Source: Chryseobacterium hagamense
GTDB lineage: Bacteria > Bacteroidota > Bacteroidia > Flavobacteriales > Weeksellaceae
Direction: 5' to 3'
Length of the DNA stretch: 64,000 nt
Assembly: GCF_007991455.1 (NCBI RefSeq)
Contig: NZ_BJYJ01000004.1
Span: forward strand, 124,001 to 188,000
Positions 9,092 through 16,779 of the stretch are shown piece by piece (the stretch's first letter is position 1; each line of letters begins with the position of its first letter). Position numbers and translations under genes: made by a program. Below the pieces are notes generated by a model. The model saw only the letters and a list, made by a program, of their open reading frames with translations, did not search any database and was not told the DNA's origin.

Positions 9092-9291
9092 TTAAATCTC
9101 TTATGGTAGTTTAGGCAGGATTCCACAATTTCCATAGCTTCTGTCAACCGGCAGTTTCTAAATTCAATAATAAAATGCAGAACGTGCACAGTTCCTGCAC
9201 CTTTTGAAAAAAGCTCATTCACTTTCTTTTTCAAACTGTCTTTTTCAGGGCAGAAGTCTTTTACTTCTTCATCAAATTCTTCAGTGGTCAT
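9088..9291 (-). CDS. small hypothetical protein, possibly L7/L12 C-terminal-like fold
   Basis: This 67-aa protein starts at the ATG at 9291, which overlaps the end of kptA by 11 bases. Its own stop overlaps the next ATG by four, so it is certainly part of the operon. The segment VHVLHFIIEFRNCRLTEAMEIVESCL resembles, in spacing only, the helix-turn-helix part of the ribosomal L7/L12 C-terminal domain, which is found in several small bacterial proteins. No catalytic residues are evident. A longer frame from 9315 would run deeper into kptA and looks unlikely. Confidence 0.6.
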   Translation of the reverse strand: MTTEEFDEEVKDFCPEKDSLKKKVNELFSKGAGTVHVLHFIIEFRNCRLTEAMEIVESCLNYHKRFK

Positions 9292-9829
9292 TCCGTATGT
9301 ATTTGGAATCCACAAAATCCGTCAGCCAGACGTTGTTTTCGGAAAGATAGAACGGGATTCCCGCTTCATGCATTTTTTCGGTTTCTATGGTTAAGATCAC
9401 CGGCTTTCCGTGACGCATTCCGACTTTGGTGGCAGTATCCCTATCCTGGCTTAAATGAACGTGCTGACGGCTTCTTTTCTCAATCCCGTTTTCCAGGATG
9501 GACGAAATGTTTGCTTCGGCTGTCCCGTGATACAGGAATTCGGGTGGCTGTTGTGGCTGTAAAGCCAGATCAATAGCGATCGAGTGGCCCTGATTGGCCC
9601 TGATCCTGGTTTTATCTTCATTGAAAACAAACCGTTTTTTGTCGTTGGTTTCCACCATTTCCATCAATTCTTCCCGTGTAAAGCTTCTTTCGTTCTTTGC
9701 GCATTTTTCCATCAGTTCATCTACGGCGGCCCAGCCGTTTTCATCCAGGGTCAGGTTGATTACTTCAGGCTTGTGTCTCAGAACCAGACTCAGAAATTTG
9801 CTGATTCTTTTTTTATGTTGTTCGTTCAT
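9281..9829 (-). CDS. kptA: RNA 2'-phosphotransferase (Tpt1/KptA family)
   Basis: This 182-aa protein transfers an internal RNA 2'-phosphate to NAD+, giving repaired RNA, nicotinamide and ADP-ribose 1'',2''-cyclic phosphate. The family's essential Arg-His pair is R18-H19 in LVLRHKPE. The second conserved arginine is R77 in RANQGHS, and a third is R121 in the RSRQHVHLS segment. YHGTA (about 100-104) is the NAD-binding stretch shared with ADP-ribosyltransferases. Length is normal. It is the third gene of the sir2-ARH-kptA unit. Its unusual product is a known macrodomain substrate, which fits the macrodomain gene just upstream in the island. Confidence 0.95.
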   Translation of the reverse strand: MNEQHKKRISKFLSLVLRHKPEVINLTLDENGWAAVDELMEKCAKNERSFTREELMEMVETNDKKRFVFNEDKTRIRANQGHSIAIDLALQPQQPPEFLYHGTAEANISSILENGIEKRSRQHVHLSQDRDTATKVGMRHGKPVILTIETEKMHEAGIPFYLSENNVWLTDFVDSKYIRNDH

Positions 9830-9837
9830 GATTTGTG

Positions 9838-10803
9838 TTATCTCATTAATTTTTCTTCTAATTTAATACAAAGGTTTTCAATATCCTCCTTTTTCGCCAA
9901 CACCTCAACCCACTCCTCAGGAATCGCTTCAAAGCCATAATAAATTCCTGCCAGTCCGCCGGTAATCGCTCCGGTGGTATCCGTATCTTCTCCCAGATTC
10001 ACGGCTTTTAAAACCGCTTCGGAATAGCTTTCCGAATTCAGGAAACACCATAAAGAAGCTTCCAGGCTGTGAAGGACATAGCCTGATGAGCTGATTTCGC
10101 TTTCCTGTAAGATGTACAAGGGATCCACTTCATAATTGCCAACTTTTACTTCCAGAATACGGTGGAACTTATCCATTTCATTCTGTGAGCAGATCGGATG
10201 ATGATCCAGAAACTCGCGGACGGTGTGCTGCATGGTCCGGTAAGCTTCCCATTTGTCTTTTCCTTTCAAAAGCTCCAGAACCAGTTCCAGATAAATAAAA
10301 CAAGCCAATACAGACCGGATATGTCCATGGGTAATGCTGGAAACGTCTTTTACCGTATCAAAACGTTTTCCAATCGGAAGATTTTTGATATAGAAGGCCA
10401 ATGGCAAAATTCGCATCAGAGAGCCATTTCCATTATCAAATTCAGAGTTTCCGCCGCATAAAGTGGGAAAGGTCCCCTTGCCAATTCTGTGAATGGCTTG
10501 TGAGGTGGCAATTCCGATGTCGAAAACCCGCCCGTGAGGCGTCCAGATTTCCGCATTGTACCATTGCAGAAACTTCAGCGCCATATCTTCCGGATCGTAT
10601 CCTTTGCAAAGGCTGTCTGCAAGGCATAAAGTTAATGAACCATCATCACTCCACGTGCCGGCGGGTTGGTGATGGGTTCCCATCGACCTCATCGCAGTAA
10701 CTGGAGAACGTTTCAGCTGTTCTCTGCTGCGGAATTCCACCGGCACGCCCAGCGCATCACCGATACAAACACCGAAGATTCCGGCTTTCACAAGATTTCC
10801 CAT
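9838..10803 (-). CDS. ADP-ribosylglycohydrolase (DraG/ARH family)
   Basis: The 321-aa product would hydrolyse N- or O-glycosidic ADP-ribose bonds using two Mg2+ ions. The metal-binding blocks are present: GDALG (15-19), SDD at 52-54, GNGSLMR in the middle, and EDTDTTGAITGG near the C-terminus. The ATG at 10803 shares one base with the sir2 stop (TGATG), so the two genes are translationally coupled, and kptA follows after 8 bases. A second, frameshifted ARH gene lies at 12320-13227. The target bond (arginine, serine, thymidine or free O-acetyl-ADP-ribose) cannot be told from sequence. Confidence 0.92.
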   Translation of the reverse strand: MGNLVKAGIFGVCIGDALGVPVEFRSREQLKRSPVTAMRSMGTHHQPAGTWSDDGSLTLCLADSLCKGYDPEDMALKFLQWYNAEIWTPHGRVFDIGIATSQAIHRIGKGTFPTLCGGNSEFDNGNGSLMRILPLAFYIKNLPIGKRFDTVKDVSSITHGHIRSVLACFIYLELVLELLKGKDKWEAYRTMQHTVREFLDHHPICSQNEMDKFHRILEVKVGNYEVDPLYILQESEISSSGYVLHSLEASLWCFLNSESYSEAVLKAVNLGEDTDTTGAITGGLAGIYYGFEAIPEEWVEVLAKKEDIENLCIKLEEKLMR

Positions 10804-11489
10804 CAGGCAAGGTTTACCAGTTTGTCAAACAGCAGTTTCATTCCCTGGGTTGCGGTTTCTTTCATAACCACTGCCCTTTGCCCGTAGCCAACGTTTGTTT
10901 CATTGGGATTGATCACAATCAGAAGGCAGTTGTCCTTAATGTCATGAAGCAGTCCGGCTGCAGGATACACCTGCAGAGAAGTTCCGATCACCAGGAAAAT
11001 ATCGGCTTCTTTCGCCATTTGGGAGGCTTCTTTCATCAATGGCACATCTTCGCCGAACCAAACGATAAACGGTCTCAGCTGGGATCCGTCTTCCGCCTTG
11101 TCGCCGATGTTGATGTCATGTTTATGCTCGTAGATCAGGTTCTTGTTGTTGCTTGAGCAGGATTTGAACAGCTCGCCGTGAAGATGCAGGATGTTGGTGG
11201 ATCCGGCTCTTTCATGCAGGTCATCGATGTTCTGGGTGATGATCCGAACTTCGAAATATTTTTCCAGTTCCGCCAGTAAGCAGTGGGCGTCATTCGGTTC
11301 CACTTCATGGAGCTGGCGGCGCCTCTGGTTATAAAATTCCAGGACCAGGGCCCGGTCTCTGCGCCATCCTTCCGGACTGGCCACATCGGTAATGCTGTGG
11401 TTTTCCCAGAGCCCGTCTCCGTCTCTGAAAGTTTTTATTCCGCTTTCGGCACTGATTCCGGCGCCGGTTAATATGGTTAATTTTTTCAT
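10803..11489 (-). CDS. Sir2-family NAD-dependent protein deacylase (CobB type)
   Basis: The 228-aa product shows GAGISAESGI (9-18), TQNIDDLHERAG (85-96) and the catalytic His104 in LHLHGELF, then RPFIVWFGE and the GTSLQVYPAAG nucleotide-binding block. The reaction removes acyl groups from lysine while consuming NAD+ and releasing O-acyl-ADP-ribose, a substrate for macrodomains and ARH enzymes. The usual four zinc cysteines are missing (only C111 remains in that region), as in a subgroup of small bacterial sirtuins. It is the first gene of a five-gene unit with the ARH, kptA, small-protein and phosphatase genes. A MITE separates it from the rest of the island. Confidence 0.92.
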   Translation of the reverse strand: MKKLTILTGAGISAESGIKTFRDGDGLWENHSITDVASPEGWRRDRALVLEFYNQRRRQLHEVEPNDAHCLLAELEKYFEVRIITQNIDDLHERAGSTNILHLHGELFKSCSSNNKNLIYEHKHDINIGDKAEDGSQLRPFIVWFGEDVPLMKEASQMAKEADIFLVIGTSLQVYPAAGLLHDIKDNCLLIVINPNETNVGYGQRAVVMKETATQGMKLLFDKLVNLA

Positions 11490-11554
11490 TGGTTTTTATT
11501 ATTTAAATTTAAAGCAGAGTTCGCAAAGAATTTTTGTAAACTAACTGCTTAGAG

Positions 11555-11582
11555 GTTCGCAAAGGCGTTTCACTCAGCAAAG
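11555..11582. repeat. short direct repeat, uninterrupted copy
   Basis: GTTCGCAAAGG joined to CGTTTCACTCAGCAAAG. The same two halves occur at 15156-15207, separated there by 24 extra bases. It lies just upstream of sir2, next to the MITE. Confidence 0.6.
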
Positions 11583-11595
11583 AACATAAAACTTA

Positions 11596-11808
11596 GAACC
11601 TGTTTCAATTTTAACTCAGAAATTTTACGTTATTATTTTTAATCTTAATTTTCTGAACTTAAATAAACTTTGCTTATTCTTAATTTTTTTCGCTGTGGAA
11701 ACTTTTAAATCAATTTTAATAAATAAGACAGTGCTCAGCAAATTGATTTTAAGCTAAAATATCTTAATTACTTAATGATAAAAAATCAGAACTAAATTTA
11801 AAAAGCTC
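11596..11808. mobile_element. MITE-like element, copy 1 (213 bp, TTA direct repeats)
   Basis: The ends are degenerate inverted repeats (GAACCTGTTTCAATTTT on the left; the right end read inward is GAGCTTTTTAAATTTA). TTA stands directly outside both ends (11593-11595 and 11809-11811). The interior is AT-rich, has no reading frame, and aligns with copy 2 at 20049-20255 in two blocks: CTTAATTTTCTGAA...AAATAAACTTTG on the left, and ATTGATTTT...AAGCTAAAAT on the right. The right TTA is the stop codon of the macrodomain gene on the minus strand. It is non-autonomous; no transposase was seen in the window. Confidence 0.72.
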
Positions 11809-12330
11809 TTATATTTTATTATTGTTCTCCAATAATTCTCTATAAATCGCTTCGTTTTCATCATCGAAGCAGACGAAAATAATTTTTCCGACGGTGTCTG
11901 ATCTGAAATTCTTTACCGTTTCCACGGCAATTTTTCCTGCCGCTTCTTTCGGGAAACGGTAGACGCCGGTGCTGATGTTGGGGAAAGCGATGGTCTTTAT
12001 ACCAAGGCTTTCTGCCAGCTTCAGTGAATTTTTATAGCAGTTCTCCAATAACGGGAAGCATTTTCCTTCGTCTCCGTTCCAGACCGGCCCGACGGTATGG
12101 ATAACGTATTGCGCCGGAAGGTTACCGGCTGTGGTTACCACCGCTTCTCCGGTATTGCATTTCCCCTGCTTGTTCCTGATTTCGATGCATTCGTCCAGAA
12201 TCTGCTTTCCGCCGGCCCGGTGAATCGCTCCGTCTACCCCGCCGCCGCCCAGCAATGAGGAATTAGCCGCGTTCACAATAGCGTCGGCCTGAATTTTTGT
12301 GATGTCACCTTTGATAAGTTCAATGTTCAT
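11809..12330 (-). CDS. macrodomain protein, O-acetyl-ADP-ribose deacetylase type (YmdB-like)
   Basis: The product is a 173-aa single macrodomain. The start chosen is the ATG at 12330, which begins [13 protein letters not shown] as in YmdB and overlaps the upstream ARH frame by 11 bases. A longer frame from 12357 would add nine residues with no support. The ADP-ribose pocket is complete: [22 protein letters not shown] (20-41) and the diphosphate loop ISTGVYRFP. Family members hydrolyse O-acetyl-ADP-ribose, ADP-ribose 1''-phosphate and ADP-ribosyl esters on Glu/Asp. All of these could arise from the neighbouring Sir2 and KptA. The stop codon coincides with one flank of a MITE. Confidence 0.93.
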   Translation of the reverse strand: MNIELIKGDITKIQADAIVNAANSSLLGGGGVDGAIHRAGGKQILDECIEIRNKQGKCNTGEAVVTTAGNLPAQYVIHTVGPVWNGDEGKCFPLLENCYKNSLKLAESLGIKTIAFPNISTGVYRFPKEAAGKIAVETVKNFRSDTVGKIIFVCFDDENEAIYRELLENNNKI

Positions 12331-13227
12331 AAAATCTGCTTTTTTTCCAGTTTTCAATAGTGGATGCCCAGCCCGGAATGGTGTTTTCCTTACAGCACAG
12401 AATGCTTACACCTCCAGCCATAGCGCAGGTGGTATCCCGGTCGCCCAATATAGAAACGGTATTCCAAAGACATTCTTCCAAATCGTACCTGTACCGGGAA
12501 AGCATCCAGATGACCAGCGGCACCGTATCCTGGGCCGTCATCCCGGTTCCGTTACCCAATGTTTTTACCAACAATTCTTTACTGGGATTTCCATCTAAAT
12601 ATAAGCATTTGTTCAGTTTGCTTTTCATATCGGAATCACTTAATTCATTCTGAATAATCCGGATGAAATCCTGCTGATCAAAAATTTCCATATCCAGCTT
12701 TTCCCGGACGGCAAGGGCGGCAGCCAGGGCAATGGCCTTTGTTCCTTCCATGGCTTCCGGTTGGCGTGCGTCACTTCACAGGACCGTTCTGCATTTTCTT
12801 TCAGTCTGGTAAAATCATCATAAAAATAAGCTCCGATTACAGCAGCCCTCATGGCACCGCCGTTTCCCATGGAACCCTGACCTTCAAATTTGGCATAAGA
12901 AACTTCTTTCCAATAATCACCGCTCTTCACGTCTCTGAAATACAGGTGCATGGAAGGTCCGTATCCGCGGTTGGTATCTAAATAATAATTTTTAGTAAAC
13001 TTTTCCGCCAGAAAATCCTGATCAATTTCCCCGAATTGCTCCAACGATCTGAAAACGGTAATGGCCATAATGGTATCATCGGTAAAATCCGGATTACCTT
13101 CAGGAATGATCCTTTGCTGAATGGATGCCCTAACTAACCTTTCTTCTCCAAAAAAACTTTCCCCGAAGGCATCGCCGATGGAGATTCCCGTCAGCGATCT
13201 TAAAGCAAGCAAGCGTTTATTTTTCAT
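12320..13227 (-). pseudogene. second ADP-ribosylglycohydrolase, split by a one-base deletion
   Basis: Two overlapping frames together give a normal ARH of about 302 aa. The N-terminal frame (from 13227) has GDAFGESF, the metal motif TDDTIMAITV and GNGGAMRAAVIG. The C-terminal frame (to 12320) has the second metal motif LGDRDTTCAMAGG. The break is near 12756-12760, after VTHANR. Restoring one G would read VTHANREAMEGTKAIALAAALA, as in intact ARHs. Upstream, its ATG shares one base with the DUF4291 stop (TAATG). Downstream, the macrodomain gene overlaps it by 11 bases. If the break is real, neither half can form the two-metal site. The site is a CCGG context, where basecalling errors also occur. 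Confidence 0.87.
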
Positions 13228-13862
13228 TACCTGAGTCTTAATTTTCTATTCAGATCCGCATCATCGAACAGCAGCGGTTTTTCTTCAGGCAACATCAGCT
13301 GATCGAGCTCACCATTCAAAACAAACTGACGCTGTTCTTTTACAAATTCTGAAATGTTTTCAATTAAAATGAGATCTTTCCTGGCAAACGATTTAATCAG
13401 GTCATTTCTCAAACCGATCTGGATCGCTCTTCTTTCCTGCTTTGACCCGAAAGGATCATGATCCGGATCCCACTGCAATCTGGCGGAGGATGCTTTTACC
13501 TCATCCTGCCATTCTTCCCTGGAGATTCCCAACCGGCCATTGTAGGAAGAATAAACGGCGTTTTCCAGGTAATTCCTGAAAGCATCCATCTTCAGGTGAA
13601 TGGCCAGCACATATTCCTGCCCTTCTTTTTTTCCCCAGCCGTTCCGGTACATCATCCAGAGGAAGTTCGGCTTGATCCAGGTCATCCTTTCCATGCTGAA
13701 AGGCCCTCCGAAATACTGGTTTCTTACGGCAAATTCCCCGATTTCCTTCCGGTAAGACTGGTACACAATAATCTTTTCGTCATCATATTGCGCCATGAGG
13801 TGATGCCCTTCCTTCGGCCAGTCCTCTATCTGTTCTTTGTATTTTTTTAATTTGAGCTTCAT
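13227..13862 (-). CDS. DUF4291 family protein
   Basis: This 211-aa protein matches the DUF4291 pattern: an early Y-x-S-Y-R block with AVRNQYFGGPFS, then RMTWIKPNFLWMMYRNGWGKKEGQEYVLAI (about 59-88), and later LQWDPDHDP and RRAIQIGLR. No signal or membrane segment is present. The biochemical function is not established to my knowledge. Its ATG overlaps the PARG stop by four bases (ATGA) and its stop overlaps the ARH start by one, so it is firmly inside an ADP-ribose-processing operon. The conserved Arg, His/Tyr and Glu residues make an ADP-ribose-related enzyme or binder plausible, but that is guesswork from context. Confidence 0.88.
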   Translation of the reverse strand: MKLKLKKYKEQIEDWPKEGHHLMAQYDDEKIIVYQSYRKEIGEFAVRNQYFGGPFSMERMTWIKPNFLWMMYRNGWGKKEGQEYVLAIHLKMDAFRNYLENAVYSSYNGRLGISREEWQDEVKASSARLQWDPDHDPFGSKQERRAIQIGLRNDLIKSFARKDLILIENISEFVKEQRQFVLNGELDQLMLPEEKPLLFDDADLNRKLRLR

Positions 13863-14674
13863 GATATTTCTTCGAACGGCCTGATCATCTCTTCTTTCTT
13901 CGACAGAATTGCAAAGACCACTCTTTTAAATTTATTTTTATATTTTCCCTGAAGGTGCTTTTTAAACAGCTCCGCTATTTCTGCCGGATCATTTTTAAAC
14001 ACACCGCATCCCCAGGCGCCTAAAATCAGGGTTTCATTTCCCTGGTGTAATGCCAGCGCCAGCATCTTCTCCGTTCTGATATCCATGGCGCCGAAAATTT
14101 CACCGGCTCTTTCCGGCTCCTGACGTTTAACGACACCCGCGTTCACTGCCGGAGAGGTAATAAAATTACACAAAACCGGCTTTGGCAGCAATTCCCCTTT
14201 GTCTTTACGGAAAACCGGGACTTTCGGGCTGTAAATCATCATGTCGGTATAAAAGCAGGATTCCATTTCCCGGTGGATTTTATAATAATCCCATGCCTGG
14301 AGCAGGCTTTCATGCAATCCCGAAGTTCTCGCCAGGCTCTCTTCCTGTGCTTCGGCTCCGTTGATGAAACCGCCGCCGGGGTTTTTAGCCGATGCGAAAT
14401 TCAGGCACATGATTTTTTCCCGGTTTTCCTCTTCCGCCAGCTGTAAAATGGCTTTCAGGGAACTGCATCTCCATACTTCAAACCGGGTCTCAAAATGTTT
14501 TTCAGGAACTTCTTTTTCGGTAAGTTCCGCAAGCGCTTCGGACGAAAACAGAACGGTTCCTTTCATAGAAGCTCCCAGTTCGTTTTCGATGTTTATCTTT
14601 TCGTTGTTTCCGTTGATATAATATTTTTTAGCTAAGATTTCCAAGGTATCTTTTGCCATTCCTTTATTGGTCAT
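13859..14674 (-). CDS. bacterial poly(ADP-ribose) glycohydrolase-like macrodomain protein (TIGR02452 / PARG type)
   Basis: The 271-aa product contains the PARG signature: GGGFINGAEAQEE with the glycine loop at 100-102 and the catalytic Glu pair at 111-112. Before it comes NFASAKNPG, and LGAWGCGVFKNDP lies near 218-230. Such enzymes cleave the ribose-ribose bond of poly(ADP-ribose) and release ADP-ribose. The start at 14674 gives a short polar leader; an ATG six residues later is also possible. Its stop overlaps the DUF4291 start. A PARG in a bacterium suggests either endogenous PAR-like polymers or defence against incoming ADP-ribosylation. Confidence 0.92.
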   Translation of the reverse strand: MTNKGMAKDTLEILAKKYYINGNNEKINIENELGASMKGTVLFSSEALAELTEKEVPEKHFETRFEVWRCSSLKAILQLAEEENREKIMCLNFASAKNPGGGFINGAEAQEESLARTSGLHESLLQAWDYYKIHREMESCFYTDMMIYSPKVPVFRKDKGELLPKPVLCNFITSPAVNAGVVKRQEPERAGEIFGAMDIRTEKMLALALHQGNETLILGAWGCGVFKNDPAEIAELFKKHLQGKYKNKFKRVVFAILSKKEEMIRPFEEIS

Positions 14675-14753
14675 GGTGAGTTTTTTTAATGTTGAATAAT
14701 AAATTTTCTATGGCTGTATGCCCCGTTTCTTTGAAATCTTTCCCGATAAAAAC

Positions 14754-15092
14754 CTAAGTGACTTCAATTTTTCCGGTGATGGCCTGATTGAACGCTTCCA
14801 GTTCTTCTGCGGGAACCCAAAGTTCGTTATGGTTTTTCGCCCCTACATTTCGGGAAGGGTATTTGTTAACCGCTTCTTCCAGCACTTCAAATCGGGTGAC
14901 AAATCCCAAATAATTTCCAGCTTCATCACGGGTGTTCCATTTTTCTGCAATTTCGGAGGCATAGTCTTCATTCAGCACAGGATAGAAAATCGGCTGCCAT
15001 TCCAGTCTGGGAGGAAATGCCTTGTAATCGTTTTCAATGATTAAAAGCATTTCTTTTTCCCCGACCGGTCTGTATAAGGTTTGTGTTTTCAT
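14754..15092 (-). CDS. small protein of the type annotated ADP-ribosylation/crystallin J1
   Basis: The 112-aa protein begins MKTQTLYRPVGEKEMLLI and contains FPPRLEWQPIFYPVLNEDYASEIA, then an N-terminal-half/C-terminal-half boundary, and ends with ELWVPAEELEAFNQAITGKIEV. This layout matches the small proteins that databases call ADP-ribosylation/crystallin J1. The name is inherited, and no catalytic activity has been shown to my knowledge. It is not homologous over its length to full ARH enzymes, lacking their Asp-Asp metal motifs. It sits 79 bases upstream of the PARG gene on the same strand. It may be a small ADP-ribosylation accessory factor. Confidence 0.75.
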   Translation of the reverse strand: MKTQTLYRPVGEKEMLLIIENDYKAFPPRLEWQPIFYPVLNEDYASEIAEKWNTRDEAGNYLGFVTRFEVLEEAVNKYPSRNVGAKNHNELWVPAEELEAFNQAITGKIEVT

Positions 15093-15155
15093 GGTTATTT
15101 GTTTTTGTTTTTAACGCAAAGGCCGCAAATTTTTTTTAACTACTACTGTTTTTAA

Positions 15156-15207
15156 GTTCGCAAAGGTACTTCGACAGGCTCAGTATGACACGTTTCACTC
15201 AGCAAAG
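15156..15207. repeat. direct repeat interrupted by a 24-base dispersed repeat
   Basis: GTTCGCAAAGG (15156-15166) and CGTTTCACTCAGCAAAG (15191-15207) match the joined copy at 11555-11582. Between them lie 24 bases (15167-15190) that include CTTCGACAGGCTCAGTATGACA, a short sequence I associate with dispersed repeats in many genomes of this phylum. Comparison of the two copies shows what looks like a precise insertion. Confidence 0.65.
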
Positions 15208-15284
15208 TCCACAAGGATTTCGGACTCCACTAATTATAGATAATCAATTTTATTCAAAAAATAAACAGATTATTATTTTTATAT

Positions 15285-15695
15285 TCAAATGATTCTGATT
15301 TTATCTAAACTCAGGCATTTTTCACTGTTTTTAAGCGTTCCGCTTTTTCTTGTTTCATCGGAATTAAAATCAATAGCCAAAAAATGAGTGCAGTTTGAAA
15401 TTCCGAAGTTATCTCTTTCAGCATCGGAAACAAATCCGCCCACCGTCTTCCATTTTGAAGCTTTATTCCTGAAAGTATTAACATAATATCTGGGCCGATC
15501 CTTCATATGAATAATGGTAACATTTTCAGTTTTATCCTTTAGATATTCCATCATCATGGTATCGGTTCCGGCAAAATCACCAATGATAAATTCGCATTCG
15601 GAAACCGCTGTTCCTTTCAATGGTTCAATATAAAACCGGTGAAAGTTTTCCCATGAGAGATTTCCATTTCCAAATACAAATATCTTTTTATTCAT
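15285..15695 (-). CDS. SLOG/Rossmann-like putative nucleotide-binding protein
   Basis: I cannot name this 136-aa protein. The N-terminus KKIFVFGNGNLSWENFHRFY and the middle FIIGDFAGTDTMMMEYLKDK, followed by VTIIHM, give alternating strands and helices. A glycine-rich loop then Gly-x-x-x-Gly-x-Asp is as in SLOG and nucleoside-deoxyribosyltransferase-like folds. These folds often bind or cleave NAD-derived nucleotides, which fits the island. The tail has FVSDAERDNFGISNCTHFLAIDFN and a final S-G-T-x-K-N segment that may bind phosphate. It lies 7 bases downstream of the purA-like gene, so it is co-transcribed. Confidence 0.55.
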   Translation of the reverse strand: MNKKIFVFGNGNLSWENFHRFYIEPLKGTAVSECEFIIGDFAGTDTMMMEYLKDKTENVTIIHMKDRPRYYVNTFRNKASKWKTVGGFVSDAERDNFGISNCTHFLAIDFNSDETRKSGTLKNSEKCLSLDKIRII

Positions 15696-15702
15696 TACTA
15701 AT

Positions 15703-16779
15703 TTACTTATTCATTAATTTTTTAAAGTCCTTCGAGTACGGAGAATATGATCCCCAAATTTCATCAAATTTGACGTTCAGTTTTCCGGGTTCAAAAGGTT
15801 TGTCTAGCTGATCGAGACAGGTAACCACCAGGTTTTTCCGGTGGGCAATGCCGTAACCTTCATCTACCTTTAATGCATAATCCAGCAGCTGATAATCCAG
15901 ATCCCCGGTACGGAAGGCTCCCTGATAGTCATTGAACGTACACGTTTCCTCTTCATTGTTCCGTAGCGGAAGCTCCCGTTCATTGCTCATCCATCCGTTT
16001 CCGTGACGGGTGCCATAGCTTCTCGTCACGTAGAACATTTCGATATGACCGATTCCCAGCTGCCGGCATATTTCACGGGCATTTTTTGAAGTGGTATGGG
16101 CATAGGTCACATTCGGAAATACGCCGTGGTCCATATCCAGCAGGATTCCCTGGCTGCCTTCAAAAATCAGATGGTCAAAACTTTCCAGGTAGCCGTAGCC
16201 TTCAATGTTCCACTCCATCTCATCGATGGCATTAAGGAAATCATCCAGTGCCTGCTGTATTTCTTCGCCCTCGGAAAAGCCGTAATACAAAGCAATGCCT
16301 TTCAGCTTTTCGATCAGCATCGGTCTCGGCGCAATTAAATCAGCTGCAAACAGCCGGTAGGGACTTTCATGCCTTTTCATCGTAGCGCCCACTCCTTTTC
16401 CGCAGGTTCCGTGCTCCGTATTCCGTAGGTCTCTCCTGTTGTGAAGGACATCAAACGGCGTTGTTACTTTAGCCAGCGGATGGATATGAAGTTCGGTATT
16501 TCCATTTTTGGCTTTCAGTTCTTTCCATTCATTGTACATAAAAACGGGATGAATGGTGCAGTGCTCTGTAAAATAGGACGGCAGGCCCCGTAATCCCCCG
16601 CTGCCAAAGCTGGAATGCACATGCTTGCGGTCATCGATCATCACGGTGTGTGCAGCCTGCTGCCCTCCCGAAAACCGGATGACCACAGCCTCCGGATTCC
16701 GGGCTGCGAGGAAATCGGTGGTGATGCCTTTGCCTTCATCACCGAATCCCAGCCCTATAACGATTTCTGCTGTTTTCAT
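15703..16779 (-). CDS. divergent, short adenylosuccinate synthetase-like protein
   Basis: The 358-aa product is much shorter than ordinary PurA (about 425-430 aa). The start at 16779 is set by an ATGA overlap with the VWA gene. The GTP/IMP loop reads GLGFGDEGKG (9-18), with the catalytic Asp14 kept and His44 in QAAHTV as the acid. Other PurA blocks are present in altered form: HGTCGKGVGATMKRH, FEGSQGILLDMDHGVFP, VTRSYGTRHGNG and LVVTCLDQLD. Ordinary PurA joins IMP and aspartate using GTP. Phage PurZ enzymes that make 2-aminoadenine precursors are, as I recall, altered at this Asp; it is unchanged here, so IMP amination is more likely. It is probably not the housekeeping copy. Confidence 0.85.
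   Translation of the reverse strand: MKTAEIVIGLGFGDEGKGITTDFLAARNPEAVVIRFSGGQQAAHTVMIDDRKHVHSSFGSGGLRGLPSYFTEHCTIHPVFMYNEWKELKAKNGNTELHIHPLAKVTTPFDVLHNRRDLRNTEHGTCGKGVGATMKRHESPYRLFAADLIAPRPMLIEKLKGIALYYGFSEGEEIQQALDDFLNAIDEMEWNIEGYGYLESFDHLIFEGSQGILLDMDHGVFPNVTYAHTTSKNAREICRQLGIGHIEMFYVTRSYGTRHGNGWMSNERELPLRNNEEETCTFNDYQGAFRTGDLDYQLLDYALKVDEGYGIAHRKNLVVTCLDQLDKPFEPGKLNVKFDEIWGSYSPYSKDFKKLMNK

Noticed and set aside
15703..16779. Phage-type PurZ (2-aminoadenine pathway)
   Set aside because: The protein is short like PurZ, but the catalytic Asp of normal adenylosuccinate synthetase is kept and no other dZ-pathway gene (for example a dATP-specific hydrolase or PurZ-associated polymerase) is nearby.
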